Below, piece by piece: positions 17,040 to 25,709 of a stretch of 64,000 nucleotides of DNA (the stretch's first letter is position 1; each line of letters opens with the position of its first letter). Under the pieces are notes generated by a model. That model was not told where the DNA came from, made no database searches, and was given only the letters and a program-made list of their open reading frames with translations. Origin of the DNA: Gemmatimonadota bacterium. GTDB lineage: Bacteria > Gemmatimonadota > Gemmatimonadetes > Longimicrobiales > RSA9. A program made the position numbers and the translations under genes. The stretch is from positions 62,001-126,000 of the forward strand of contig SLCC01000059.1 in the NCBI GenBank assembly GCA_007126035.1. The letters are read 5' to 3'.

Positions 17040-18620
17040 ATGATAGTCTCGCCGACACCCGAAGGCCTCAGGCAGGAGACGCCGCGCCGGATCGGAGACC
17101 TGCTGCGGGACATGGAAATGGAGGTCCGGCCAGGTCGCGCCGCCGAGCTGGAGGCCACGTCCATCACCAGCCGCTCCGAGGAGGTACGGCCGGGCACCCT
17201 GTTCGTAGCGCTGCCGGGCACGTCCGCTGACGGCCACACCTTCATCGCCGACGCGGCACGGCGAGGCGCCGCCGCTATCCTGGTCGAGCGGGATGTTGGC
17301 GGGGCCTTCGACGTGCCGCTGATACGGGTCAGCGATGCGCGAAAGGCACTGGCCCGACTCGCCGCCAGGTGGTACGGCCGGCCGGCGGCGGAGCTGGAGT
17401 TGGTCGGCATCACCGGCACAGCAGGCAAGACGTCCACCCTCTGCCTCTTCGAAGCCGCCCTGATCGCCGCCGGCACACGCGTGGGCTCGGTAGGCTCCCT
17501 CGGGATCAACCTGGACGGCAGGACCCTGGACCGCTCGTCCTACACCACGCCGGACCCGCTCCTGCTGCACCGCGAGCTGGCACGCCTCAGGGACGGAGGC
17601 GCGGAGCTGGTGGCCATGGAGGCCACCTCCCACGCCCTGGCTCAGCGGCGCATCCACGGGCTGACGTTCAGGATGGGCATCTTCACCAACCTCCTGCCCC
17701 TGGAACACTCGGACTACCACCCGGACTTCGACGACTACGTCCGGTCGAAGACCCTCTTCTTCGAGCACCTGGAGCCGGGGGCGCCCCTCATCTACAACCG
17801 GGACGACCCGGTCACACGGGTCCTGATCCCGTACTGGAGGCTCAACGGGATATCCGTGGGCACCAGCAACCGGAGCATGGTCCACCTCGCGGATACGGTC
17901 ACCACCGCCACGGGTACCCGCTACTCGATACGGGTGTCGAGCCCGCTGCCGAGACTCGCTGGCGGCACCGTGGGGCCGGTGGATCTGGACGTGCGTTTGC
18001 AGCTCCTGGGTCCGGCCAACCGCATGAACGCGTCGCTGGCCGCGGTGGCGGCGCTGTGTGCCGGGGCCGAGCCCCGTGAAGTGAAGGATGCCCTGGCACG
18101 GTTCCGACCGCCACATCGACGACTGCAGGTCATCTACAGGGGACGCTTCACCCTCCTGGACGACACCGTGGGCCATCCCGACAGCATCAGCGCCTTCTTC
18201 GATGTAGTGGCGCGGCTGAGGCCTCGACACGTCCACCTGGTCTGGGCGGTGAGGGGTCAGAGGGGCGAGGAGATCAATCGGCAGAACGGTGAGACCCTGG
18301 CCATATGGGCCGAGCGCCTCAAGCTGGAGACCCTGGTGGTGACGCGCAGCGACGGCACCGCGGACGAGCTGAACCGGGTGGACGACGAAGAGTACGAGGC
18401 GGCCCTGGAGCCTCTCCAGCGGGCGGGGCTGGAGGTACGGGAGGTCCCCCGCCTGGAGCCGGCGGTCCTCGCGGCGCTGGAGCGCGCCTCCGACGGCGAC
18501 CTGGTCGCCCTGCTCGGAGCCCAGGGAATGGACTCCGGCCAGGAGATCGCTCTGGACTGGCTCGCGGCCAGGGGCGAGGTGGAGCGGTCGGGTGAGGCGA
18601 CCAACGCCACCGCGCCCTGA
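17040..18620 (+). CDS. Mur ligase family protein, MurE-like but without the MurE amino-acid signature
   Basis: About 526 residues. The N-terminal UDP-binding-like domain (ITSRSEEVRPGTLFVALPGTSADGHTFIADA) and the central ATPase domain follow MurE closely. The P-loop GITGTAGKTS lies at about 124-132, MEATSHAL replaces MEVSSHAL, and FTNL..HSDYHPDFDDYVRSKTLFF carries the lysine that is carbamylated in MurE. The C-terminal domain diverges: the VDYAHTPDAL segment is LDDTVGHPDSI, the GCGGDRDKGKR segment is AVRGQRGEEINRQ, and no DNPR motif follows VVTRSDGT. An ATP-dependent amide ligase of unknown acceptor is likely. Upstream in-frame ATG at 16956 is less likely. Confidence 0.8.
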   Translation: MIVSPTPEGLRQETPRRIGDLLRDMEMEVRPGRAAELEATSITSRSEEVRPGTLFVALPGTSADGHTFIADAARRGAAAILVERDVGGAFDVPLIRVSDARKALARLAARWYGRPAAELELVGITGTAGKTSTLCLFEAALIAAGTRVGSVGSLGINLDGRTLDRSSYTTPDPLLLHRELARLRDGGAELVAMEATSHALAQRRIHGLTFRMGIFTNLLPLEHSDYHPDFDDYVRSKTLFFEHLEPGAPLIYNRDDPVTRVLIPYWRLNGISVGTSNRSMVHLADTVTTATGTRYSIRVSSPLPRLAGGTVGPVDLDVRLQLLGPANRMNASLAAVAALCAGAEPREVKDALARFRPPHRRLQVIYRGRFTLLDDTVGHPDSISAFFDVVARLRPRHVHLVWAVRGQRGEEINRQNGETLAIWAERLKLETLVVTRSDGTADELNRVDDEEYEAALEPLQRAGLEVREVPRLEPAVLAALERASDGDLVALLGAQGMDSGQEIALDWLAARGEVERSGEATNATAP

Positions 18621-18623
18621 TGC

Positions 18624-19469
18624 TCAACGCACCGCGGTCCTGGTCACCTGGACAGGCCGGTCCAGCCTGATGATCACCTCCGCACCTGACGGCAGGACGG
18701 CGTCCACGTCCGCGGTACCCATGGCCACGGCTGTCCCCGCTGCGGCACCGATCACTGCTCCACGGACCGTCGACTGGCGATCCCGACCGATCACCTGTCC
18801 CAGCACCGCGCCCGCCGCCGCGCCGGCGGCCACCTTGCCCGCCTGCTCCCCGACGCTGCTCCGCGTCCGCTGCTCGACCGCCGCCCGCTCCACCGAGGCG
18901 TCCAGGGGATAGCTCCGGCCTTCGAAGGTGATGGCCTCGAAGACCAGGGTCATGGTGGCCTTCTGACCCACGCGCGTGGACGGGGCCGCGGCCATGACCC
19001 GGCCCCGGACCGTGGCGCCCGCCGGGACCAGCACCCCGCCCGCGCCATCAAGGAGGGGCGCCGTCACCGTGGCGGTGAAGACGTCGCCAGGCTGGCTCAC
19101 CGCCGTGGACAGCTCATCCCGCATCCGGATGGCCAGCGTGGTCCCGGCGGGAATGCTGGCCGTGACAGTCTCGGGCTGCGGCTGTCGGGGCTCCGGCGGG
19201 AGCGCCGTCCGGGGCGGCTGCTGTGGCGGCGGCGCCGGCCTGGTCCGGACTGGCGCGGGCGCCGGCGGAGTCGGTTCCTCCCGCTCCACCTCCACAACAG
19301 TGTCCTCGAATGTGGGCGATCCCGTGTCCACCGGAAGGGCCAGATCAAGCTCCCGCTCCAACTCGTCGTCCGTGAGGGCCAGCCGATCGTCCGGGCCGCC
19401 GCACGCAGAAACAGCTAGGCCCAGAGGCAGGGCCAGCACCAGCGCCAGGGACAGCGTTCTCCGCTCCAT
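18624..19469 (-). CDS. Glycine-zipper lipoprotein with TrbI/SLAP-like beta domain
   Basis: 281 residues from the ATG at 19469 with GAGGAGG about 8 nt upstream. Lipobox LAVSAC near residue 26, then an acidic/proline-rich linker. A beta-rich domain (TASIPAGTTLAIRMRDELSTAVSQPGDVFTATV, VLVPAGATVRGRV) follows. A glycine-zipper stretch (AGKVAAGAAAGAVLGQVIGRDRQSTVRGAVIGAAAGTAVAMG) resembles Gly-zipper_2/YMGG proteins. The protein should be membrane-anchored in the periplasm. Function unknown; no partner genes are evident and it converges on the Mur ligase gene with a 3-bp gap. Confidence 0.7.
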   Translation of the reverse strand: MERRTLSLALVLALPLGLAVSACGGPDDRLALTDDELERELDLALPVDTGSPTFEDTVVEVEREEPTPPAPAPVRTRPAPPPQQPPRTALPPEPRQPQPETVTASIPAGTTLAIRMRDELSTAVSQPGDVFTATVTAPLLDGAGGVLVPAGATVRGRVMAAAPSTRVGQKATMTLVFEAITFEGRSYPLDASVERAAVEQRTRSSVGEQAGKVAAGAAAGAVLGQVIGRDRQSTVRGAVIGAAAGTAVAMGTADVDAVLPSGAEVIIRLDRPVQVTRTAVR

Positions 19470-19677
19470 CACTCCACCTCCTCGATTATCCGACCACCGA
19501 CGCCCCTCCCGGAGCGGTGACGCGCACCGCAGGAGAAGGTCCCTGTATGGGCCCTCTCGCACCCTCACCAGCGTCGGCCGCGGCTTGTTCATACACGGTG
19601 AGCGCATTACCGTTCGGGCAACGGACATGCCATGATGAGATGCCGCAGGTCAGCAGCGGGCCGGCCTGCGGCTTCGT

Positions 19678-21501
19678 GTGAGGGATGACGAGGTGCTCCG
19701 TCGACTCTACCCGTACCTGAATCGCTACCGGCGGGACTACCTCCTCGGGCTCATCATGGTGGTCCTGGCCAACGCCTTCGCCATCCTTGCCCCCCGTCTG
19801 CTGGGCGCCGCCATCGATTCACTGGAGCGGCCGGACATCGACCTACAGATCCTGGTTCGCTACGCTGGCCTGATCGTCCTCGTCGCCGTGCTGGCCGGCA
19901 CCGCCCGCTACGGGATGCGCCAGCTACTGAACAGCGCCAGCCGGCGCGTCGAGACGGACCTCAGGGACAGCTTCTTCCAGCACCTCATGCGCCTCGACGC
20001 CTCCTTCTACGGACAATGGCGCACCGGCGACCTCATGAGCCGCGCCACCAACGACATCCTGAGCGTGCGCATGGCCGTGGGACCGGGGATCATGTACAGC
20101 GTCAACACTCTGGTCCTGGGCGCCCTGGCGGTGGGCTTCATGATCAACGTGAGCCCCCGCCTCACCGCCCTCGCTCTCGTGCCGCTGGTGGCGCTGGCTC
20201 CCGCCACCCTGATCTTCGGCCGGCTGATCCACCGCAAGCACGAACGGATCCAGGCCCAGCTGGGCAGCCTCACCACCATGGTGCAGGAGAACCTGGCCGG
20301 CGCGCGCACCGTCCGGGCCTACACCAGGGAAGAGGAGCAGGCCAGGGAGTTCGACGGCCTGAACGAGGAGTACCTGAAGCGCAACATGGACCTGGCCGTG
20401 TCCACCGGCGCCTTCTACCCCTCCCTGTCCCTCATGGCGGGACTGGGCATGCTGATCGTGCTGTACTTCGGCGGCCAGCTCATAGTTGCCGGAGACATCA
20501 CCATCGGCGACTTCATCGCCTTCGGGTTCTACCTCACCATGCTGATCTGGCCCCTCATCGCCCTGGGATGGGTCATCAACCTGTACCAGCGGGGCGCCGC
20601 CTCCCTGGGCCGGATACTGGCGGTCCTGGACACGCCGCCCGCCATCAGCGACCCGCCCCGCCCGGCTACCCTCCACCGGCCGCGGGGCGGGATGACCTTC
20701 CGCGGCGTCAGCTTCCGGTACCCGGGCACCAGTCGAATCGTGCTGCACGACGTCTCCTTCCAGATCGAGCCGGGCAGCACCGTGGCGCTGGTGGGGCCGA
20801 CGGGCGCGGGCAAGTCCACGGTCGTCGCACTCATGGCCCGGCTCTACGACCCCACCGAGGGCGTGGTCCTGCTGGATGGGACGCCCCTGACCAGGCTATC
20901 ACTGGACACGCTGCGCCGGAACATCGGGCTGGTACCCCAGGACGCCTTCCTGTTCAGCGAGTCCATCGCCCAGAACATCGCCCTGGGCATCGAGGACGAC
21001 CAGGAGGACGTAATGGCACCGGTCCGCGCCGCCGCGGCCATCGCCCAGCTCGATGAGGCCATCGGCGGCTTCCCCCACGGCTATGAGACCCGTCTCGGGG
21101 AGAGAGGCATCAACCTCTCGGGCGGCCAGCGCCAGAGGACCACGCTGGCCCGGGCCCTGGCCCGTGACCCCCGGATCCTGATCATGGATGACTCCCTGTC
21201 CGCCGTGGACACCAGGACCGAGCGACGGATCATCGAAGGCCTGCGCCCGGTACTCAGGGATCGGACCGCCGTCATCGTGAGCCACCGGGTCACCGCCGTC
21301 ATGGAGGCGGACCTGATCCTGGTCCTCGATGATGGCCACATCGTGGAGCAGGGCACGCACCAGGAGCTCATCCGGGCCGAGGGCGTATACGCGCGCCTTC
21401 TGCGGCGCCAGCTCCTGGAGGAGACGCTGGAGGAGAATGGCGACCAGGCAACCGGCTCGCCGGGACCCACAAGCTTGCAGGCACATGGCCCCGACACCTA
21501 G
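19678..21501 (+). CDS. ABC exporter half-transporter (MdlA/YheI type, degenerate catalytic glutamate)
   Basis: 607 residues: six-helix ABC exporter domain (about 18-300), then an ATPase domain with Walker A GPTGAGKST, Q-loop VPQDAFLFSES, signature LSGGQRQR, Walker B ILIMDDSLSAVD and H-loop VSHRVTAV. The residue after the Walker B aspartate is Asp, not the catalytic Glu. This is typical of the degenerate half in heterodimeric exporters such as MdlA, BmrC or TM287, so it probably pairs with an intact half encoded elsewhere. Start is a GTG at 19678. The substrate (drug, lipid or peptide) cannot be inferred. Confidence 0.9.
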   Translation: MRDDEVLRRLYPYLNRYRRDYLLGLIMVVLANAFAILAPRLLGAAIDSLERPDIDLQILVRYAGLIVLVAVLAGTARYGMRQLLNSASRRVETDLRDSFFQHLMRLDASFYGQWRTGDLMSRATNDILSVRMAVGPGIMYSVNTLVLGALAVGFMINVSPRLTALALVPLVALAPATLIFGRLIHRKHERIQAQLGSLTTMVQENLAGARTVRAYTREEEQAREFDGLNEEYLKRNMDLAVSTGAFYPSLSLMAGLGMLIVLYFGGQLIVAGDITIGDFIAFGFYLTMLIWPLIALGWVINLYQRGAASLGRILAVLDTPPAISDPPRPATLHRPRGGMTFRGVSFRYPGTSRIVLHDVSFQIEPGSTVALVGPTGAGKSTVVALMARLYDPTEGVVLLDGTPLTRLSLDTLRRNIGLVPQDAFLFSESIAQNIALGIEDDQEDVMAPVRAAAAIAQLDEAIGGFPHGYETRLGERGINLSGGQRQRTTLARALARDPRILIMDDSLSAVDTRTERRIIEGLRPVLRDRTAVIVSHRVTAVMEADLILVLDDGHIVEQGTHQELIRAEGVYARLLRRQLLEETLEENGDQATGSPGPTSLQAHGPDT

Positions 21502-21510
21502 CTTCCTGCC

Positions 21511-21888
21511 ATGACGGACTTCGATCGAACGATCCTGATCGTCGAAGATGACGAGCTCCTCAGAGACGCCTTCAAGCTCCTCCTCGAAGATGCTGGATAC
21601 CAGGTCATCGAGGCCGGCTCCGCCGGGGAGGCCCTGCACCTGGTGACGGGCCGGCTCCCGTCCCTGGTCGTCCTCGACCTGGGCCTGCCCGACCGGTCAG
21701 GCCTCGACGTGGTCCGGGAGATGCGCAAGGACCCCGACCTCAAGGACACGCCCGTTATCGCCCTCACCGGACGCGTGGGAGAGCGTGAGCGCCGCGCCTG
21801 CATCGACGCAGGCTGCGACCGGTACCTGGCCAAACCCGTCGCCCCCACGGACCTGCTCCGGGAGCTGCCGATCCTGCTGGCGCGATGA
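21511..21888 (+). CDS. Stand-alone response-regulator receiver domain
   Basis: 125 residues covering only a CheY-like receiver: acidic pair EDDE near 12-15, phosphoacceptor Asp in VVLDLGLPD at about 56, switch Thr in VIALTGR and conserved Lys in YLAKPV. There is no output domain. It starts 9 bp after the ABC transporter gene and its last four bases overlap the next gene's start (ATGA), so the three are probably one operon. No histidine kinase is adjacent. Confidence 0.9.
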   Translation: MTDFDRTILIVEDDELLRDAFKLLLEDAGYQVIEAGSAGEALHLVTGRLPSLVVLDLGLPDRSGLDVVREMRKDPDLKDTPVIALTGRVGERERRACIDAGCDRYLAKPVAPTDLLRELPILLAR

Positions 21889-23681
21889 GCTCAGGGCGGC
21901 ACGAGAGCCCTGGCGACGAAGGCTGGGTCAGACGCGTCCGACAACGCTTCTACCAGACATACTATCGCCTCAAGTACCTGCCCTTCGCCGGGGAGCGGCC
22001 GGCCCACCGCCAGCCGCAGGGTCGCGGGTTCGTCGGCATACAGATCGACGCCCTGGCCTTCGAAGACATGGAGCGGGCCCTCGAAGCCGGGCACATGCCG
22101 TTCCTCAACCGGTTGATCGAACGCCACGGCTGGGAGCTGCGTAGGTTCCCCGCCGGCCTGCCCAGCGCCACGCCCGCAGCACAGGCCGCCATATTTCACG
22201 GCGTCAAGGGCCGCATCCCCGCCTTCCGGTTCTACGAGAAGGGAGATCGTCGGGTCATAGTCGGATCACAGCTCGCGTCCATGCAGTACATCCGGGACCG
22301 GCTGCCCGACAGAGGAATCCTCACCGGCGGCTCCAGCTACGTCAACTTGTACGATGGTGGCGCGGACCAAGCCGTCTGGACCCTTTCCGGCCGGAACCGG
22401 CAACCGTTCCTGACCAGCCTGGGCGGCAGCCGGATCCTGCTCCTCCTCCTGGTCAACCCGGTCCGCGTCCTGAGGATGCTGGGCGCCATCGTCGTGGAGT
22501 ACCTGCGCGAGGAGAAGGACCGCTTCCTGAGCCAGATCCGCGGACGGTCCACCTACTACTGGTGGTACCTGCCCTTCCTCCACATCGGCACCAACGTCAT
22601 CCTCCGGGAGCTCCAGACCCTCTCGGTACTACTGGATGTATACCTGGGGGTGCCCCGGATCTACACCACGTACAACGCCTACGACGAGTTCGCCCACCAC
22701 TTCGGACCATCCTCGCGCACCGCCTACAAGAGCCTGCGCGCCCTGGACCGCCGGATCCGGGAGATCTTCAAGCTGATGAGACGCGTCCCAGGGCGCGCCT
22801 ACGACGTATACATCCTCAGCGACCACGGGCAAACTCCTTCGATACCGTACCGCATCCGCTACGGCGAGACCCTGGGTGACACCATCAACGACGCGGTCGA
22901 GCAGGGAGTCATGGTCATGGCCAGGAGGGGCGAGTACGCGCCGCCCAGGGAAGCAGTCGAATTCCTGGTGGGTGAGCTCGAAGGGATGGCCGCCACCTCG
23001 AGCGGCGCCGGCCGCCGCCTGGGGTCCGGCCTGGGACGATGGCTCCGCCGCCACTACCAGGTCTTCCCACTCGTCGCCGAAGTGGTCCGACCCCTCCAGG
23101 AGCACGACCTGGTGGTCACCTACTCGTCATCACTGGCCCATGTCTACTGGACCGAGCCGCCAGAGCCCCTGCGCTTCAGCGACATACGCAGCCAGCCAGA
23201 TCGACGAGCCCTCTACTACTTCCTCGTGGCACACCGGGGGATCGGCGTCGTCCTCACTCGCATGCTCGATGGGGTACACGCAGAAAGCGACCAGGGACGA
23301 GCCCTGATCACCAGCGACGCAGAGCTCGAGACCCTCAGCGGCAACGACCCGCTCCAGCACTTCGCGCCCGGTCGCGTCGAGCGGAAGGCCATCCTCCACC
23401 TGCTCCGCCTGCCCAACTCCGGGGACATGGTGCTCTTCGGAGCCTACGACCACGGACAGGACCTCCAGATCTGCTTCGACGACCAGGTCGGCGCCCACGG
23501 CGCCCTGGGCGGCCGCCAGTTCTGGCCCTTCATCATGGCCGCGCCCGGCCTGGTGCCGCCACGATACCCCATCACCGACCCCCTGGACCTCCACCCCCTG
23601 TTCGCCCGCTATCCCCTGCTCCAGCACCACGCCGAATCCGGCCAGCAGCGACGCCGACCACCGGCTCACCGGAAACGATAG
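21885..23681 (+). CDS. Alkaline-phosphatase-superfamily phosphodiesterase-like protein
   Basis: 598 residues. The metal and nucleophile set of the type I phosphodiesterase/nucleotide pyrophosphatase group is visible: IQIDALAFEDME, nucleophile region LPSATPAAQAAIFHG, YNAYDEFAHHFGP (Asp and His ligands) and YILSDHGQTPS, with a late His in DDQVGAHGALGG. A hydrophobic segment near 175-200 (ILLLLLVNPVRVLRMLGAIVV) may attach it to the membrane. The substrate could be a phosphodiester, sulfate or phosphoglycerol group. It converges on, and overlaps by 16 bp, the agmatinase-like gene. Confidence 0.8.
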   Translation: MSSGRHESPGDEGWVRRVRQRFYQTYYRLKYLPFAGERPAHRQPQGRGFVGIQIDALAFEDMERALEAGHMPFLNRLIERHGWELRRFPAGLPSATPAAQAAIFHGVKGRIPAFRFYEKGDRRVIVGSQLASMQYIRDRLPDRGILTGGSSYVNLYDGGADQAVWTLSGRNRQPFLTSLGGSRILLLLLVNPVRVLRMLGAIVVEYLREEKDRFLSQIRGRSTYYWWYLPFLHIGTNVILRELQTLSVLLDVYLGVPRIYTTYNAYDEFAHHFGPSSRTAYKSLRALDRRIREIFKLMRRVPGRAYDVYILSDHGQTPSIPYRIRYGETLGDTINDAVEQGVMVMARRGEYAPPREAVEFLVGELEGMAATSSGAGRRLGSGLGRWLRRHYQVFPLVAEVVRPLQEHDLVVTYSSSLAHVYWTEPPEPLRFSDIRSQPDRRALYYFLVAHRGIGVVLTRMLDGVHAESDQGRALITSDAELETLSGNDPLQHFAPGRVERKAILHLLRLPNSGDMVLFGAYDHGQDLQICFDDQVGAHGALGGRQFWPFIMAAPGLVPPRYPITDPLDLHPLFARYPLLQHHAESGQQRRRPPAHRKR

Positions 23682-24649
23682 CCGATCATCTTGTAGATCA
23701 ACTTCGCCACCAGGAAATCGGGGGCATGCAGGCCCGGGACAGGCGCAAGCTCCACCACGTCCACCGCCCGGACCGTCGAGACCTCGAAAACCCGACGCAG
23801 CAGACGGAGCACCGGGTACCAGCTCAGGCCACCAGGCTCCGGCGTGCCCGTCGACGGGACCAGCGACGGATCGAAACAGTCCACGTCGAACGTGATGTAC
23901 ACATTGTCACCCAACGCACCGACAACCTCGTCCAGCCACTCCTCGCCAGTGTGGATGTCGTCCGCATAGAACACCCGGATATTGTCACGACCCTCCGCCA
24001 GACGCGCCTCGTCGGACGTCAACGACCGGATACCCACCGCCACAATGTCAACCGACTCGTGGACCTGGTGCATCACCGACGCATGTGAATGACGCGTGCC
24101 CTCGTACTTCGGGCGCAGATCCGTGTGGGCATCGAATTGCAGAACCGTCAGCCGCTCACCCCCCAGCCGGTCCACCCACGACTGGATCAGCGGGCCGGAG
24201 ATACTGTGCTCGCCACCCAGCGCGATCACGAACTTGTCGGGACCCGCCGCCAATACCCGGTCGTACGCCGACCGGAGCTCGCCCATCGCCGCTCCAGCGC
24301 CCGCTCCCGTGAGCTGAAGCTGAGGCAGCGTGGCAATGCCCAACTCCCACGGCTCCGAGCCCAGCTCCTGGTCGTACAGCTCTATGTACCGCGAAGACTC
24401 CAGGATCGCACGGGGGCCAGCCGACGTGCCACCACCGTAGCTCGTCGTCGACTCGTAGGGCACTGGCAATATCACAACCCCCGCCGCACCGAAATCACTG
24501 GCAGACTCGTCCAGTCCCAGGAACGTGTGCGGCAGCTCCCAGTCCAGGTCCCGCAACGACTCCGGCACCATCATCGACCCACCATCCGCTGTGTATGATG
24601 ACAGAAGGGGACCCCGGCCTGGAGCCCCCTCGTCCCGCTCGTTCGGCAT
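23666..24649 (-). CDS. speB: Agmatinase / arginase family ureohydrolase
   Basis: 327 residues. Manganese-binding signatures are in order: ALGGEHSIS (His), LQFDAHTDLRPKYEGTRHSHAS (Asp-His-Asp) and YITFDVDCFDPSLVPSTGTPEPGG (Asp, Asp). GTPEPGG and overall length fit agmatinase (agmatine to putrescine plus urea) better than arginase, but guanidinobutyrase-type activity is possible. The start at 24649 is 7 bp after the fur stop codon; the internal MMVPESL start is an alternative. It is probably co-transcribed with fur, an unusual pairing. Confidence 0.88.
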   Translation of the reverse strand: MPNERDEGAPGRGPLLSSYTADGGSMMVPESLRDLDWELPHTFLGLDESASDFGAAGVVILPVPYESTTSYGGGTSAGPRAILESSRYIELYDQELGSEPWELGIATLPQLQLTGAGAGAAMGELRSAYDRVLAAGPDKFVIALGGEHSISGPLIQSWVDRLGGERLTVLQFDAHTDLRPKYEGTRHSHASVMHQVHESVDIVAVGIRSLTSDEARLAEGRDNIRVFYADDIHTGEEWLDEVVGALGDNVYITFDVDCFDPSLVPSTGTPEPGGLSWYPVLRLLRRVFEVSTVRAVDVVELAPVPGLHAPDFLVAKLIYKMIGYRFR

Positions 24650-24655
24650 GCGACC

Positions 24656-25135
24656 CTACACCCGCTCGATAGGACAGCTCAGACCCTTCCACTCCAGCTC
24701 ATGACCCGCCGCACGACAAACCGCGCACAGACCGAAAATCTCCAGACGATACCGGGCCGGCGCAAAACCCTCCAACGCCGCAACTCGATCCTGGATACGC
24801 TTCAGCTCCACTTCCTGGATCTCCGTCACTCCTCCACATTCCTCGCAGATCAGGTGACCGTGCACCGGCATCTGACCAAACAGATGCTCGTAGCGCTTGA
24901 ATCCCTCACCAAAATCACGCTCCGCCACAAGACCGCTCTTCACCAGCATCTCCATCGTGCGGTACACCGTGGCCTTGCCCGTCTTCTCGCCCCGCTCCCG
25001 AAGAAGACCCTCTATCTCGTCCACCGACAGATGTCCGCCGCTCTCGAACACCACCTCCGCCACAGCCTCTCGCTGCTGCGTTACCGGCAGACCCTGCTCC
25101 CGCAGGTACCGTCGGAACAGATGTACGTAGCTCAT
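24656..25135 (-). CDS. fur: Fur family transcriptional regulator
   Basis: 159 residues. Winged helix at about 14-85 (TQQREAVAEVVFES, KTGKATVYRTMEMLVKSGLV), then a dimerisation domain with HGHLICEECGGVTEI and CAVC, giving two CxxC pairs for the structural zinc plus metal-sensing histidines. It represses iron-uptake or related genes when loaded with metal. A Fur-type operator sits 22 nt upstream of its ATG, indicating autoregulation. Fur, PerR and Zur subclasses cannot be separated with certainty; the operator sequence favours Fur/iron. Confidence 0.92.
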   Translation of the reverse strand: MSYVHLFRRYLREQGLPVTQQREAVAEVVFESGGHLSVDEIEGLLRERGEKTGKATVYRTMEMLVKSGLVAERDFGEGFKRYEHLFGQMPVHGHLICEECGGVTEIQEVELKRIQDRVAALEGFAPARYRLEIFGLCAVCRAAGHELEWKGLSCPIERV

Positions 25136-25156
25136 GTTGTCCCCGGCCTCACCTAT

Positions 25157-25171
25157 GGAGAATGATTCTCA
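25157..25171. promoter_or_regulatory. Fur box (7-1-7) upstream of fur
   Basis: GGAGAATGATTCTCA matches the 7-1-7 Fur palindrome TGATAATNATTATCA with an inner GAGAAT-G-ATTCTC core that is a perfect inverted repeat. It lies between the fur start codon and an AT-rich TTAGATATTGA stretch that could be part of the promoter. Confidence 0.7.
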
Positions 25172-25223
25172 ATATCTAAGAGTAGGGCCCCGAGGGCAAG
25201 TGAGCGACGGATGACGGGGCGAG

Positions 25224-25709
25224 TCACGTCCTGCCTCTGGGGCGGAGGTTCCTGGCCGTGGCGCGGGGCCTGGGGTCGCGGCGGGCGCGGGCCCGGGAGC
25301 CTGCCTCCTGGAGCTGGTGGTCGGCCAGGGAGTGGAGGAGTTCGTTCCAGCGTGAGTGATGGCCTTCGATGCGTGCCGCCCGCGGTGGTGCCGGGGGCAC
25401 GTCCTTGATCCGTTCCAGGACGTCTTCCACGAGGCGTCCCATCCGTTCGGTAGGCGCGGTCCCGAATTCGTCCAGGACAAGTCGGGCCTCGGGTTGGTCG
25501 GCGGCGACGGTGTAGTGTGCGGCGTAGACGCGTCGCCGGTCGGGATCGGCTGGGAGGAACGCGGCGACGATGACCACGGACGTCTCGCCTGCTTCCAGCT
25601 TTCGTGGCGGGAATATCCAGATCCGGTCCATCTGCTCGACGCTCACATCTTTTTCGATGGTCCGCAGGAGAGCAAAGAGGGGTGTGTCGGGCAGCTGCTG
25701 GTCAGGCAT
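25224..25709 (-). CDS. Hypothetical protein
   Basis: 161 residues. The first ~120 form a soluble alpha/beta-looking domain (MDRIWIFPPRKLEAGETSVVIVAAFL, RRVYAAHYTVAADQPEARLVLDEFGTAPTERMGRLVEDVLERIKDVP). The last ~25 are a disordered basic tail rich in Arg and Pro. The ATG at 25709 lies inside the end of the DHH phosphoesterase gene (8-bp overlap), so it is translationally coupled to it. No family recognised. Confidence 0.6.
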   Translation of the reverse strand: MPDQQLPDTPLFALLRTIEKDVSVEQMDRIWIFPPRKLEAGETSVVIVAAFLPADPDRRRVYAAHYTVAADQPEARLVLDEFGTAPTERMGRLVEDVLERIKDVPPAPPRAARIEGHHSRWNELLHSLADHQLQEAGSRARARRDPRPRATARNLRPRGRT

